Of a stretch of 64,000 bases of DNA, positions 23,789-37,799 are shown piece by piece. The position numbers and the translations under genes were made by a program. Numbering within the stretch: position 1 is the first letter of the stretch; the number at the start of each line of letters is the position of its first letter. The DNA lies in NCBI GenBank assembly GCA_945643635.1, contig CALZFC010000298.1, positions 751,001 through 815,000 of the forward strand, read 5' to 3'. The stretch is from Allodiplogaster sudhausi (taxonomy: Eukaryota > Nematoda > Chromadorea > Rhabditida > Diplogasteridae). The notes beneath the pieces are model-generated. The model was not told the DNA's origin, did no database searches, and saw only the letters and a program-made list of their open reading frames with translations.

Positions 23789-25407
23789 CAATCAGGAAAA
23801 GGGCTGGGCAATTAAAACGGAAGACCACGTTCAGCATTGTCGAGGACAGAGATTTCCAGGAACAATCAGAGATTTGTACATTAGTTATGAAGGTATTGCC
23901 TGCATACTACATTTTTCTAGGTGTTTTTTTTGTGTTTTTCTTGTTAATTTGCACTTCTTTACCAGTGCTACTAATGCTTACTAAAACAAATTATAATCAC
24001 AATTTTGTGATGTCCGTTTTAATACTTCTTTCACACGATCACTGGTGCTTCCTTGCGCTGTCAAGGCCAACCTCTTGTTCTTGAAGCTTCACTTCACATT
24101 CCGCAATTCCTTCGCGTTTTTTGGTCATCTTGCGATCTCATGGTCTGCTTTCAGGCATTCCAATTTTGTCTCTTTATTATGATCTTTTTTATCCCTGTGT
24201 GAATATATTATGATATTTTCAGTTTGTTATCAAGTAACTGATTTATCTGCTTAACCTCTAACAGAGAACTTTCATGTTGATCTAGTCAAATTAATTCTTT
24301 CACAAATCTCTAGGTTCTCGTTAATGTATGCAATTTGTTACGAGATAATGATTCGGCCAATGAATGCTTTCTGTGAGCTGGCGAGAGTGGGAAATTCCAC
24401 TAACTGTAAACGAGTTGCAGACAAAAATCATAGGCTACAAGCAGAAACCATTAGTAATTACTTCATAGGTCAATGTGAAAGTGGGAATGGATAGAGAGGA
24501 AGAAGACAGAACGGGAGGCGGAAGAGAGCGAAATGAAGGGAGACTGAACGGGAATAGGAGAAAAGGCAGGAACTAGAGAATGGTAGTAGATTAAGGGAAG
24601 CAGTTGGTGCCATGCGACTTCGCTATTCTCATCAGGCAGCGACGGAAGGAAGAGAATGAGAGGAGAGAGAGAGAGATCGAGAGATAGATAGAGAGAGAGA
24701 GGGCTGAAAGGATAAGAATGGTTGAGGGGAGTTGATATGAGCCAAGGCGCATGAACTGAGTGCGCATGAACCCACTTCAGCATTCATAATCCTATTCACA
24801 AAATACTCGTATGCCTACATCCCTAATTCTACCCTATTCCTCAGGATGAAATTCTCCCAAAATTCGATGTGCCTCTCCAACGAACAGTTTACTTTCTAAT
24901 CGCCTTTATAGTCAATCACCAACTTCCGACTTCATCTTTTCCAAACAAATTCCTTCATAAGAGACACTAGATCCAAGAGTGGGCTCATCAACAATCACGT
25001 GTGCCAATTCACTACCCTAGATTATACTGCCTGTCCTCGGCCAGAACATTGCACACCAAACACTGCACTAGAAGGGGAAACATTCCAAGACTCGGGATAA
25101 TCATGCATGGGAGAGAAGCACAGCACACTACGCGAGGGGAAATGCTCACTCGGGAGTTGACTCAGGCAAAGGAATTCGAAGAGGCCTATAACGGGAGGGC
25201 AATCTCACATATGCAATGAGAGTGGTGTGCAATGGAGCCAGAGGACTAAGACAGTAAAGCAAAAAAACATTGTTGCTACAATCATACAATCAACCGAGAG
25301 AGAGAGAGAAAGAGGCCTGCCGCATATTTCAAGAGATGAGAGATTGATTGTGGGAGAAAAGACAAGTGAGGGAATGAGGGGGGGGGGAGTTGAGATGGGT
25401 ACCCAGC
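23789..25407. other. Intergenic stretch (copy B)
   Basis: Counterpart of 7636-9256, with the same deletion scar near 24748-24771. No coding exon was recognised. Confidence 0.6.
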
Positions 25408-25528
25408 TTAGAGGAACTTCTGGATCTCGTCGTAGATGGCCAGGACGAGGGGGCCTCCGGTGCCACGGAAGACGTTGGAGAGGGCGCCCTTGAACATGGC
25501 GGACATTCCCTCGTTGGCGATGATCTTC
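25408..25528 (-). pseudogene. Truncated ADP/ATP translocase 3' end (B/C junction)
   Basis: Same 121-bp remnant as at 9257-9377, including the Ala-to-Pro change, joined to SWEET intron DNA at 25528/25529. The two junctions have identical sequence, as expected if one duplication event was copied by later unequal exchange. Confidence 0.93.
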
Positions 25529-25731
25529 GGCTAAGGAGGTATTACAAGGCTCGTTTAATGAGATTCTGGACACTGTTTCAGCACTGACACCTGCATGTCG
25601 TGCAGGAAAATTTTTTTTGCTTCTGGACCCTTCCGAAAATTCTCGATTTGTTCACCTGGACCCTCCCGAAAATCTTGGCCCGCCAGTGGGCATTTAAACA
25701 CTGTCTCTCTCTCACCTCTATGCTGCCTTTC

Positions 25732-25766
<35 letters not shown>

Positions 25767-25840
25767 GTCTCTCTCTCTGTCTGTCTCTCTCTCTCTGCCT
25801 CTTTCTCTCTCTCTCTCTGTCTCTCTCCTTCTCTCTCTAG

Positions 25841-26045
25841 GTACTCCGCCAAGGCAGCACCTCTATGCTGCCTCTCCCTCTCTGCACGGCTAACTTGGTT
25901 GTCTCTCTCCAGTGGCTTCTCTACGGCACTCTCATGGAAGATCGCGTCATTCAGGTCTGAGGAGGGTGATGAAAAGTTAATAGTAAATAGCGCGATATTT
26001 GATTAATGAAAGGAGAGCTGGAGACATACCGATCAGAGAGGGAGA

Positions 26046-26097
<52 letters not shown>

Positions 26098-26279
26098 AGA
26101 CTAGAGAATGAGTAATGAACGCGATTGAAGACTGTTTCCCCTGCCAGGTGCCTAACGTGATAGCGACGTGTCTGTCTGTGCTGCAGCTCTCCCTCTTCGC
26201 CATCTTCCCTCGGAATGGCTCTGCCGCCTTGGTCAAGGGCGTCGGCGTTAAGTTGGACGAAAGTGCATATCTCATCTAA
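25841..26279 (+). pseudogene. SWEET sugar transporter, last two exons (copy C)
   Basis: Exons 25841-25954 and 26148-26279 match the copy B fragment (9689-10127). It keeps the WLLYG helix and the final VPNVIATCL helix. It is truncated at the 5' side by the B/C junction, so it is not a complete gene. Confidence 0.9.
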
Positions 26280-27139
26280 CCACTCCTTCCTTCTCAATCT
26301 CCTCACGCAAAAATGGTGCCCCTTTCCATGCACTTACAATTAGCTAATTGGCAACTAACGCAAGTAATCGCTCGAACGAAGGTTTTGCTGCATCTTTATT
26401 TTGCAGAATTAAACATATTGAGTTTATCCGGGATTATAATATGTTCCCGCTTGTAGTATTAACCGTAATTAATCGCCGTACTTTGCGATTTGTTCATGAT
26501 AATTCTGTCTTCTTGTTGATAGAGAAATTGAAGGGGAGAGAGAGGGAGAGAGAGAGAGGGGGAGAGAGAGGGAGAGAGGGAGAGAGAGAGAGGGGGAGAG
26601 AGGGAGAGAGAGGGAGAGACAGCTAGACATCGTTTGCTCCTTTAAAATGTACGGTTTCTGCGATTTGATAATGAAAGCTACCTCTGGCGAATGTCTCTTC
26701 TTCTCTGCTCTTTTAGAGAGGCCTCTTGTTTATGCTTAGTTGTTTAAGCCAACCACGAATTCGGTTCACTTACGTATCTCCCGAGCATGAGTTTAGTTTG
26801 TCCAACAATAGCCGATCCCGCTAGCAGATCAGTTCCTAGACAACGGAAGCTACTCTCATTGGATGTAGCTATGGGTTCTTTTCCGGTGGTTCGAGCTAAT
26901 ATTTATTATATTCATCTCCCATGCCCTCTGTGAGAGCTTCTATTATTTTTTTTATTCTCAGATAAATAACAATTTATCGCAGTTTTGTTACATACAGAAG
27001 GGAAACATACCAGTCAAGACAGATACGCAGAAATCATAGTTAATTCGGAGGGAGAATATTACTGGTTTGAAAATTACAAAAAAAGGCTTCGTTCACTTGA
27101 AGCTACCAGTTCAGTCTTACCTTTTCCAACAACAAATTC
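26280..27139. other. Non-coding stretch (copy C)
   Basis: Counterpart of 10128-11004, with a shorter GA tract near 26535-26620. No gene was recognised. Confidence 0.6.
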
Positions 27140-28582
27140 GGGGGTATGACAAATGCGCAGCGGTCATTTGCGCAGCGGTCAAAAGCGCAGCGCCTGGCCT
27201 GGTGCGTATGTGACGGCGAATTGTTACCATTTTGTCTGTTTAAACCATGTTGGACATCTTTATAACTGATCTGATTATTTGTTAAGGTCATTTCAACTCC
27301 ACTATTAATCATTCATGACGTCTTGCAGTTGACAATTGGTGAATTAAAGTTCAAATCATGCGATTTTATGTTTTCGGCCCCCGTTTTTAAATTCAATTTA
27401 CAGGACAACAATAAAAATAGACAAGAATGACTGGGGCAATACACCTTCATCAATGTTTTTAAAACTGAACAGGAACACTGTTGTAAGCTAAATTTTAATT
27501 CAAAAAATTCTTAGGCTAGCATAAGAAACGCAGGATTACTGTCATTATTGCAGTTTCAGCATCCGCCTATAATTTAAAAACAATTATCATAACAATGGAC
27601 ATATTACACGTAGTAAATTGTTAGTATTGAAAATGAAGTTAAAAGAATCATCCGGGAATAACTATTTTCTCTAGCACTACAATACGCTCTGTAGCGCTAC
27701 TGTAGCATCTCGCCTGTTCTAGCCGAGAAAGCGTTGCAAAATAGGAGGGTTCAAATATATACAATAGCCAATTCTCTACCAGTGATATTTAACATGGCTC
27801 TAATTCTGAAACGATAAGATGAAAATAATTCAAACTTCCTGAATCATCTTTTTCGCCGAGACAAACTGAACCATGCGAAAAAATAACACTTTAATTATTT
27901 GCCGGAGATCTCCTTTAATGGGCAAATGTAAGGATAGTGAGTGTGAGAGAGATAAAGAGACAGAGACAGAGAGAGAGAGAGATTGAAAGAGAGAGAGAAA
28001 ATGAGAACGAGAGCTCCGTGATATGTAAAATAACGAAATGGTTAACAAAGAAAGTAAATTACCATTTCATACAATATTTTCTCATGCTCACGAATCTCAG
28101 AAAAAGAAAACGAGAAAAAGGCCCTCAGAAATTGAAGCATGGGCGGAGACGAAGTCGATCATTTAGTTCCAGCATTTCTTATGCTAGCCTTAGAATTTTT
28201 TTTGAATTAAAATTTAGTTTGCAACAGTGTTCCTGTTCAGTTTTAAAAACATTGATGAAGGTATATTGCCCCTGTCATTCTTGTCTATCTTTATTGTTGT
28301 CCTGTAAATTGAATTTAAAAACGGGGGCCGGAAACACGCTGAAGTCGCATGATTTGAACTTTAATTCACCAATTGTCAACTGTAAGACGTCATGAATGAT
28401 TAATAGTGGAGTTGAAATGGCCTTAAAAAATAAACAGATCAGTTATAAAGATGTCCAACATGGTTTAAACAGACAAAATGGTAACAATTCGCCGTCACAT
28501 ACGCACCAGCCAGGCGCTGCGCTTTTGACTGCTGCGCAAATGACTGCTGCGCAAATGACCGCTGCGCATTTGTCATACCCCC
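27140..28582. mobile_element. Non-autonomous DNA transposon with long TIRs (copy C)
   Basis: Counterpart of 11005-12432, with the same flanking ACAAATTC octamers (27132-27139 and 28583-28590). The left arm (27140-27528) holds one more GCGCAGCGGTC-type unit than in copy B, which accounts for the 15-bp length difference. The right arm is 28175-28582. No transposase is encoded. Confidence 0.85.
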
Positions 28583-29456
28583 ACAAATTCGGATTCTTAA
28601 CTTAGTTTTTTTTTTAATCGGGCGACTAATATTTACCAGTATGATCAAGCTCGGTCCACACAAATACCAGCATTTTCACAGGAAAGGAACTCCCTACCCT
28701 ATTCAGAGGCTGTTTACTTATAAAAGAGGTTGGTTCTGATCTTGTTCATGAACTGGCTCATGCTCCGCTCCTCTCATCCTCCATGTCCACATCTTCATCC
28801 TCTCCATCAGAATCGAATGCGAGGACAGTGACCTCGTTCCTCCCCACTCCCTCGCTCCTTCTCCTTTTGCTGTCCTCAGCTACACAAAACAGCTGGCTCT
28901 CGTGCTGCGTGGCGTGGCCCGAGAGAAGAATGTCACGGAACTGTCAAGCGAATTCAGCAACATTTTCATCAACTAATTGTAAGACCGAACAAACAACTTG
29001 TGAATGTCAACAAAATATTTTATCAAAAAGGTTACATTAAATAATCTAAATTAAAAAGCAGGGGTCAATTTGTATAAATCAACAGAATATTCTTCTGTTG
29101 CATGTTTAAATTAGAAAGAATGTTAGGATGAAAAAGAAAGCAAAACTAGAAACCTTGTGCTTCCCCTTGCGCAGATTCCTTAGTCTTAAACCAAGGGAGT
29201 GAAAGGGTAGATCGCCTTCTCCAGCCGGCGAGTCTATCGCCGTTTCTCCCTGCAAATCGATAGTTATTCGCGTAGCAAAATGACTCACACTTAAATTTGT
29301 ATTCACTCAGAATACCTGCCTTTGAACAGGTGAACATTAAAACTGACGAATCTCATTATGATAAGGCACACAATATGCTCACATGTTAAAGATTGAGACA
29401 AATAGGGAGAGAGAGAGAGAGAGAGAAAGCGAGCGAGAGTATTAAAATTATTTTAA

Positions 29457-29636
29457 GGTACTGTCGATTTGACAGACCCACCCTGATCTTGGGCCTTCTC
29501 AAAGCCCTACCCCACCTTCTTTTTGAGTATTATTTAGGTAGAAACAGCAAACCCACCCTGGTTTCCGGGTCCAATACCTCCTTCCCCACCCCAAGTTTGT
29601 GGGTCCTCGACAGTGGCTTTTATTCCCCGTTAAAAT
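29457..29636. repeat. Dispersed repeat, rad9 intron 18 (copy C)
   Basis: Counterpart of 13307-13486. Confidence 0.6.
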
Positions 29637-29846
29637 AGCACAACTAGCAAGATCCTTGTCATGAACATCAAATTATGCCACTATATGTTTAAAGCTGAGA
29701 ACCACAACAGAATGGTCACTGACTCTTCGTTGGGTTTGAGTCTTCAAGTGTGGAGTATTCTTCTCACTCAATCTCTTGCCCACAATCGCTTGCTCAAAGA
29801 CATTCTTGACGTTAAGACTTCCATCAAAATGGATGGTCCTGCTCTC

Positions 29847-30298
29847 TCTTTATTTCTCTCCCCTCTCTCTTTCTCTCTCTTTCCCTCTCACCGCTCTCTC
29901 TCCATCTTTCTCTCCCCTCTCTCTTTCTCTCTCTCCCTCTCACCGCTCTCTCTCTCCTTCTTTCTCTCCAATCTCTCTTTCTCTCTCTCTCCCGCTCACC
30001 GCTCTCTCTCCTTCTTTCAATCCCCTCTCTCTTTCTCTCTCTCGCCCTCTCACCGCTCTCTCTCCTTCTTTCTCTCCCCCCCCCCTCTCTCTCTCTCTCC
30101 CTCTCACCGCTCTCTCTCCTTCTTTCTCTCCCCTCTCTCTTTCTCTCTCTCTCCCTCTTACCGCTCTCTCTCTCTCCTTCTTTCTCTCCCCTCTCTCTTT
30201 CTCTCTCTCTCCCTCTCACCGCTCTCTCTCCTTCTTTCTCTCCCCTCTCTCTTTATCTCTCTCCCTCTCCTTCTTTCTCTCCCCCCTCTCTCTCTCAC
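29847..30298. repeat. CT-rich minisatellite, rad9 intron 18 (copy C)
   Basis: Counterpart of 13697-14148; no length difference from copy B was seen. Confidence 0.92.
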
Positions 30299-30799
30299 CG
30301 TTCTCTCGAGTGCCTGGCTTGCTACGAATGAACGCGCAGCGTCGGCGGCCTGCTGAGTGGGAGATCGGATATTCGACTGTCGCTTCCTGAAATGAAGTCA
30401 ATGTAGACAGATGGAATAAAGGAACGGTTTGAAGAACTATTTACTTCTTTCACGTATCTTATCAATCTTGGTATTAAGAAGAAAAAGAAGAACAAAAATG
30501 TGAACTTGTAAGCCGGCCGCATGGGGACAGCAAACAGGGGTTCCTCCTCAGCTCCTGGCCGCCTTGTGTTCAGAACCTCTGCCTCTGAGGCTCCGTCAGG
30601 GTGTTCTTCTTCTTCTTCCTCTGCTAGGCTGTTCCTCTCTGCTGCAGTCAACTGAATATTTTGCTCTCAATTCATTGCCTCTCCACTAAAATATAGGCTA
30701 TTTTATACGTTTTTATATATGAGCACCTAGAACGCCGCCTTCTCCCCCGTTGTTGTAATAAAAGAAGGCCTTTGGTAACCTCGACCAACTCGACGGGAG

Positions 30800-32963
30800 C
30801 AAGGCTGGCCAAAAACCGGCCCGGGCCGGCCCGGCAACGTCCGGGCCGGGCCCGGGCCGGGCCTGTAATCGTAGGCCCGGCCCGGCCCGGGCCCGTCTTT
30901 CAAAAATATCTGGCGGGGCGGGCCCGGGCCGGCCCGCTGTCTCTCGGGCCGGGCCTTAAATTCCCGGGCCCGAAATTTGACCCGGGCCAGGCCCGAGCCG
31001 GGCCCGGGTCAAATTTCAAATTTCAAATGAAAAATTAAGACTGAATTACTGCCTGTAATATCATTATCACGTGTTATTGCATAAATTTGCTGGTGTTACT
31101 TCTTTATTTAGCACCTAAAACGAAACAAGAAAGAAGGTGTCCAGAACCAGAAACATACATACTGAAACCATGAGGACTTGGAAACAAGAGCGTGAGAGAG
31201 AACGAAAACAAGAAAAAAACATTAGGAAAACAATAGCGGTATCTCAATCTTCAATGTCATCATCATTCTCGTCATCCTTGTCATCTCCAACAACTTTTAC
31301 ACGATTCATGGAAACGGTAATGAGGGCTTGGATGCTGGCATCAGACAGGCTATGACGATAATCACTCATGAGATGATGCAAGCGGGAGAAGGAGCGCTCT
31401 GTCTGGGCGCTTGTTGCAGGAACGGTAAGAATGGAAAGGGCAAGAGGAGCTAACAAAGGCATGCTATCCGTTTTGTTCTGCCAGTATTCGAATGGGTCAA
31501 CGTTACTGGGGCGGGTTAGATAGAATTCATCGAGTTCGTCACGCAGGGTCCGATCCTTGCTATCCGTCTCCCCCATCAGAAGAGCATCAGATGGAGATGC
31601 CTGTTCCGATTGGCTCTGCGAGGAGAGAGACGGAGAGGATGCCGCCGTAAGCAAGTAGTCAATTTCTTCGACGTCCTCCTTGCACTGTAAATTGCAATTC
31701 TATGGTAATTGAGAGAATTATTATGGTTAACCTGGACAAGAAACTAGTGGTTTCTATTGAAGTGCTGTCTCATGCGGCTTGCTCGCGTATCCAGAAGTGA
31801 AGCTGCGCGATGGAGAGGGGTGTAGAAGTCCTTCTTGATCTCCGCATACGCCGTTATCAGCGCAGCCGCAAATTCTTTAGAAGTTTCGCAACTGCTGGCG
31901 GACGCCTTTTCGAGCTCCTGCTCGATGCCGAGGATGTACGGGGCAACGAGACCAATGGTGCAGCTTTCATTAGACTGCAATATTACATTAAGGAATACAT
32001 GCATTAAAGACAGAGCGAAAAACAGAGCTACCTGAAGACGCTTCATCGGTGTTTCGAAGACAGACATGAGTTTAATTAGGGCGCACAGTGCATCACGGTT
32101 CTTCTCAAGTGTCCGAATAGACTCCTGAAACATATGTAATATAAGTGAATTCAAGAACAACCATATAAGCTTACCGCAAAGTTAGAAGTGTCTGCACTGT
32201 CGACAATGTCGATGAGCCGATCCAAGATTTCTTCGATGTCCGCCATTGTGTGAAGAGCTGAGAGCCATCGTGTTTGCACATAAGCTCGAGGCATGCGGAA
32301 TTCAGCGAATTCCTAAATAATTTTCTTTCCTCTTCTTTGACTGGTCTTCTTCAAAAAACTGGTCTTCTTCATTGGCTTTGCTCGATCGTAATGGTAGAAA
32401 ACCGTCAACATCCCTCGAGTCTTCTCCTTGCAGATGAGAAGACTCTCCTCATATCTGGAGACCTGCATGAGTTCTTCTTTCGTCATCTTCTCAGCCGGCT
32501 TGTCTGGCGGAAGCCAGTTGTCGGGTCTCTCATCGAGAACGATTACGTTCTCCCGCTCGAATTCTTCCACTTCATCCATCTGGAATCAAAAATAGCGTTC
32601 TAAACGGGCACGAAAACAAATAATTTTGGAAGGAATTTAATAGAGTGCTAAACGATCTGGGAGGGAAGAAAAGAAATGAAGTGTGCTCGCCGGTCCAAGG
32701 CTTATAAGCAGGATATAATGGGCGAGACGCACTTAGTATTCTAAAAAATAACAGCAAAGTACAAGATGAGAAAGCTGGAAGCGCTCTCTACAACCGAATT
32801 CATTTAACGAAAAGGCCCGGGCCGGGCCCGGGTTTAAAATTCAGATGCGGGCCGGCCCGCATTCAATAAGGCCGGGCCCGGGCCGGGCCCGCTTATTTAT
32901 ATTAGGCCCGGGCCCGCCAAATTAGCAGCGGGCCGGGCCGGGCCTCGGGCCCGGCCACCCTTG
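30800..32963. mobile_element. hAT DNA transposon in rad9 exon 16 (copy C)
   Basis: 2164 bp, with the same CAAGGCTGGCC/GGCCACCCTTG ends and GACGGGAG duplications (30792-30799 and 32964-32971). It is 16 bp shorter than the copy B element because one GGGCCCGGCC-type unit is missing in the right subterminal array (about 32816-32835). This fits slippage between palindromic repeats. Confidence 0.96.
31244..32579 (-). pseudogene. Truncated hAT transposase (copy C element)
   Basis: Same exon pieces as 15094-16429, including the RWLSAL motif and the TERSFSRL dimerisation block. The N-terminal and catalytic parts are missing. Confidence 0.82.
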
Positions 32964-34717
32964 GACGGGAGTCCTTGTCCTCCCGTCTCCTCTGCTTCCA
33001 TTCTGCTCTCTCGCTGTCTCTCCTTCCTGTGCATATCCACTGATGAATCCATTGTCGTTCCACGCGTTGTCTACTTTAAAGTCTTGTTCTACTTTCCTGT
33101 TTACGAATATATAAGACAAAAGCTAAACTAAATAATTTAATGGCCCAAGAGTGCAGTATTTCAGGTTGACAAGTCATAAAAAAGAAAATAGGAAAAAGTA
33201 CCAAATCCCTCGATGGCATCTTCAAGGGGAGCTTCCTCACGTGGCGGCGGCCGCGAATTCGTGCACTCTGTCATCTAACAATAAAAAATTACGCTTTATA
33301 TATTGCCTACTTAAATTAAATATATCTTGCACTTGTTTGAAATTTAAAATGTATTTAACTGACTAGTCTAGAAAGCACAGTTTTATTATTGAATTAATAG
33401 ATGTAAGTGATGGAAGTATGAAAATATTTCATTCCCACGACTGCTGCATCACTAAAAGAGAAAATCTCTTTTGCGTTCTGCGCTTTTTGTTATCTCTTTT
33501 GTCACTAGAAAGTATAGTCAGCTACCGTTAAAAGAAGTAGCAAAAGAACAAAAGAGCAAATAATCGGGATTCCAACCAAGTCGTGGGGAGTGCTCGGTAG
33601 CTCCGTCTTTGGAAGACGGAGACCGGTGTTTCCGCTCAGATCTAGAGCTGCAAAGATGAGCTTTCTGTGTGTATCGAAGGAGTAGGAGGGAGTGGGTTTG
33701 ACTTCCAACACCATTGCTGAAGCGGCATGGGGATCAAAAAAGTACTTTGATCTGATCTTTAAAACTCAGAATGAACAGACCTTCTGCACTGCTTCTCTGC
33801 AGCTGAGTGATTGTGATTGGCTGCAGCTCTTCCACGGTCACTGAGATGTCTCCCGTGTACACATTTGCTGTGCGATTTCTGAGGGAGAGAGATTGGGAAT
33901 GCCCATTTTCTGCAATATGTGAAACAACCAGAAACTACATATAATTAACTAACTGCTGCAGAGGAAGTCTTGGGGGGTGATCTGCTGCTTGCTGGCTGTC
34001 GCTTCCCTCGGTGATAATAGTCGGAAGGATCATCTCAAGGGACATCCCCGAATCAGAAGACAACACGAAGAAGACGGGTCTTAATTGAAGATTCTCTACA
34101 AGCATGCGGCATTTCTCACAACTATTAATCCAATTATTGGTTCTGCAAGATATTTCTCACTTCCCGGCGCCTTCGAAATACATCTTCACGGGGGCAGAGA
34201 AGTCGTTGCAGAATGTTACAAGTGCCTTAAAATATTCGGTGTTAAGATATTTACTTTTAAAAAATTTCACCATACAAGGCGAGAATAAATGTCTCTCGAA
34301 GGATCGCAAACTTTACAGAAGAAAAGATTATGGGAGTTGGTTGACTCTTACCCGGAACCATTTCATATTGAATGCCATCTCACACGCAACTGGCACGTCG
34401 AAGTGAACGAAAACACTCGCGTCCAACTTCATTTCTTGCGTCGTCTGATCCTCTCAAAGCAAATAAAACAATCAAGGAAATACTCATGATTACAAGAAGA
34501 ACAGAACTGAAATGCTCCTTAGGAGTGCTCAATAATCTCTAACCGTGATAACTTTCAATGTAGTTACTGGCAGAGAGTCCACTGGCATCCGCTTTCAGCA
34601 GAATTTCAGTGGTGCCAGACATCGTGTGTTCGATCACTTCAGCTAGCAGCCTCAAAAAACAAATTTCATTTTTATCGCAACACCAAGATACAAATTGCCA
34701 TGAAAACCAGGGGAAAA

Positions 34718-34875
34718 GGTACTGTAGATTTGACAGACCCATCCTCATTTTGCGCTTCCCCAAAGCCCAACCCCATAAATTTTTTTTTGAGAAACTAACG
34801 CACTATGGTTTCCGACCCAATACTTCATTCCCCGCCCTGATCTTCTGGGTACTCGGCAATCGATTTTATTCCCTG
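34718..34875. repeat. Dispersed ~160-bp repeat (copy C, rad9 intron 8)
   Basis: Counterpart of 2441-2600. Confidence 0.6.
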
Positions 34876-35068
34876 ATGAATACTCAGAGTATAGAGTACT
34901 CATTATCGTTGTTATTCTTTTTTAGGCTCAGGATTACTGTAATAACGCAAATACTGTACTCTGGAGCAATGGCTAGCGTATTCGGCATGTTCGATCGATC
35001 CACCGTCGTGGAATACGTCGCCGCGTCAAGCATGGGCATCTCGTACTCACGCAGGACATCTAGAGAGA

Positions 35069-35123
<55 letters not shown>

Positions 35124-35127
35124 GAGC

Positions 35128-35345
35128 AGTGCTGAACAAGGTCGGGCCATGCGCCGTGTTCGACCCCCCCCCCCCCCGGCCTGCTCAAAATCCCGTTGAA
35201 CCCCCCCCCCCCCCGGACGAAACTTTTATTGCTTGAAAAACGGCACTTTTTCCACAAGACAGGTGATTTTGGTCCGGAAAAAGTCTTTTTTTTTGGCTTT
35301 ATAACCCCCCCCCCCAGAGTCTTGCGCCGGACCTTGTTCAGCACT
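35128..35345. mobile_element. Short TIR element (MITE), copy C
   Basis: Counterpart of 2850-3073. The first C homopolymer is 14 long. Confidence 0.8.
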
Positions 35346-35959
35346 GAGCGAGACATGGAGAGAGGGGAACAGGATTACGCATCAACTTCCTGGCAAATAC
35401 TTATTAGCAACATCGAAGTAAAAAGCATTCGAGGTCTTAAGCGAATTGAAGCACAGCAACACTATATTTCCATCCTCCAGTATACCACCTTTTAACATTA
35501 CAATTTTACATAACACTTGTTTTCGAAGATAAGAAGAAGGAAAGAATACCGAAGTTAAGTATGAGGGTGAAGCAAATGACATCTCGCTCGGGTTCGAGAG
35601 TGATTGCGCAGCCATAGACACTGCGTTCTCCCAACAGCGAAGTACGCATGATCGTCAGCGCCTTCTGCGAACACTCTTCCAGTCTACTAATTGTCTACTC
35701 TAATTAATAAATAATTAAAAAGTAAATACAGATGAAGTAATACGAAATAACGGGCAGCTTAAGAAAAAGAATAACGAACAGTACCCATAAAGGAAGAACA
35801 AATTCTTAATATAACACAGATTTTACGTGCAAAAAGATGTTTGGAAAATCTCCGTGTTCATATGATATTTTAAGGTCTTCAAGTTGACATCCTACCCTTG
35901 TGTATCCTCATAATCTCTTTCTCTCTCTCCCTCTCTCTCTCTTTCCCTCTCTCGCTCTC

Positions 35960-35991
<32 letters not shown>

Positions 35992-36462
35992 TCTAACCTT
36001 CATGTCCACCCTGCAGATGTTGCCACTGAAGCTGCGATCTGCTTGGTGCTCTCCCACATCGAATTCATAGAAGAAGGAGCGGGAGAAGAAGAATCTTCCT
36101 GAGGCGGATCGACTTCCGTTGTACGCCTTCGCAGCCAGCTGAAATCAGTGAACATTCTCGATAACGGGAAAACGAAAAAAGCAGCTTATCGAGTTGTCTG
36201 AACTACGTTTAACTACATCAAGAAAGTTGTAAACCATATGCTAAATACTTCAAATCTTCTTAAACACATTTTCACTTCAGACAAATATTCATAACCGTAT
36301 TACAGAAATACTAGATAAATGCAAACTCCGTCCGGGTCCGGTTCGAGCTGAAGAATCTCACCGAGACGGGAAAGGCACATCAGGGCCTTTGTGAATGCTG
36401 AATGAAAACAGTTCATGACATTAAAACGAAGAAGAGTAAAAAAAATGCAGGTTTACAGTAAC

Positions 36463-36549
<87 letters not shown>
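36463..36549. repeat. GA microsatellite, rad9 intron 4 (copy C)
   Basis: Almost uninterrupted AG tract, with a length different from both other copies. Confidence 0.9.
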
Positions 36550-36552
<3 letters not shown>

Positions 36553-37497
36553 GGAGAGAAAGTAGATTAAGAAAGAGAAGAAACCGCATCATACTCTTGA
36601 TATTCGAGAGGAGAACGTAGCGCGCGGGGCGAGTTCGGCCGACCCGTAGACGAAATCGAGGAAGAGGCCTCTCCACCGCGTCAGTCGCGGTCTCAAGCGC
36701 ATGAGCTGCGGTATCCGCATCATTTAATCGCTCCTTTCTCTTCTTCCTTTTCTTCTTCTCTGCCGCTGCCGTGACTTCGAGAGAGTTACTGGAAGAGACA
36801 AGCAGAGAGAAAGGGTAGAAAGACAGGGAATTACGGAATCAGCCTAACTCTAACGGATCGGAGACCGCGGCGCGAGGCGGCGGCAGCGTCCTCGGTCTAG
36901 AGAAATTAATTTTAAACGAATCAGGAGCGTACATTATTTCACTGTACCGAAAACATTGTGATAATATAAGAAACTATTTCCAAATCAAGGTGGACTACAA
37001 TTTAATGAAGGGGGCACAAAAATTAACTGCATGTGTGAGAGTTAATTTTTGTGCAAAAGTGAGAAAAAGCGACAATCTAAACTAGTAATGCTTAAAAATA
37101 TTAATAGAGAACAAACCGTTCAATTCGATCAGATTTAGAAGCATTCGCGCGGTCTTCAGCTCCCCTCTCATCGTGCCGGCCATTCTCATCAAATCTAAGT
37201 CCTGTCCTATTCCACGAAAATGTTGCATGACGAATGTAGAATATAATAGGTAATACATGAACAGCGGGAAAACTGCACGAAAAACAATTCGATGAATGGT
37301 GTGACAACTGATTAGCATTTTAGCATCATTTTTTTTAAATATAGGTATTTAATAAAAATTCGGCATGACCTGTTTCGTGCCGTATTCCGGCATTAAAGGA
37401 AAAGTAATCCGAATTGGAGTGGAGGCACAAACCGTTGAATCGCCCTGGTGACGAATGCAGCCCCACTCTCGTCGTGCACACCACTAACATCGGCCAT

Positions 37498-37799
37498 GGC
37501 CTCTGTAAAGAAAGTTGATAACAATATTTAAAAAAAAGAAACACCGAAAGAGAAACAAAGCAGCTTAAAATGTGCTGTAGAGAAAAATGTAAATTGAAGC
37601 ATCGCGCCATAGTGTGATATGCGTGACGGAGTGTTAACTATTGCCCGCTGTTTAGAAAACAACACTTCACCCATTACACGGAAGACGGGTTCGCAGTTTT
37701 TCTGTTTGCGATTGTGATTTCACTTTGTTTCTTAAGAGATGTTTCTTTCCTTTTTTCCACATGAAAGCTCTAATTGTTTTTGTTTCAGGTCTAGCGAAG
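37498..37799. promoter_or_regulatory. Divergent rad9/CDK5 intergenic region (copy C)
   Basis: As in copy A, without the 6-bp deletion seen in copy B. Confidence 0.5.

Larger units (their letters stand above)
28758..37497 (-). pseudogene. rad9: RAD9 copy C, interrupted in exon 16 by a hAT transposon
   Basis: Same exon set as copies A and B, from the ATG at 37497 to the TGA at 28758-28760. The clamp exons are intact. The hAT element at 30800-32963 lies in exon 16 at the same position as in copy B, so the insertion predates the duplication of that segment. Predicted read-through truncation is as in copy B: clamp retained, KFRDILLSG and acidic tail lost. Confidence 0.85.
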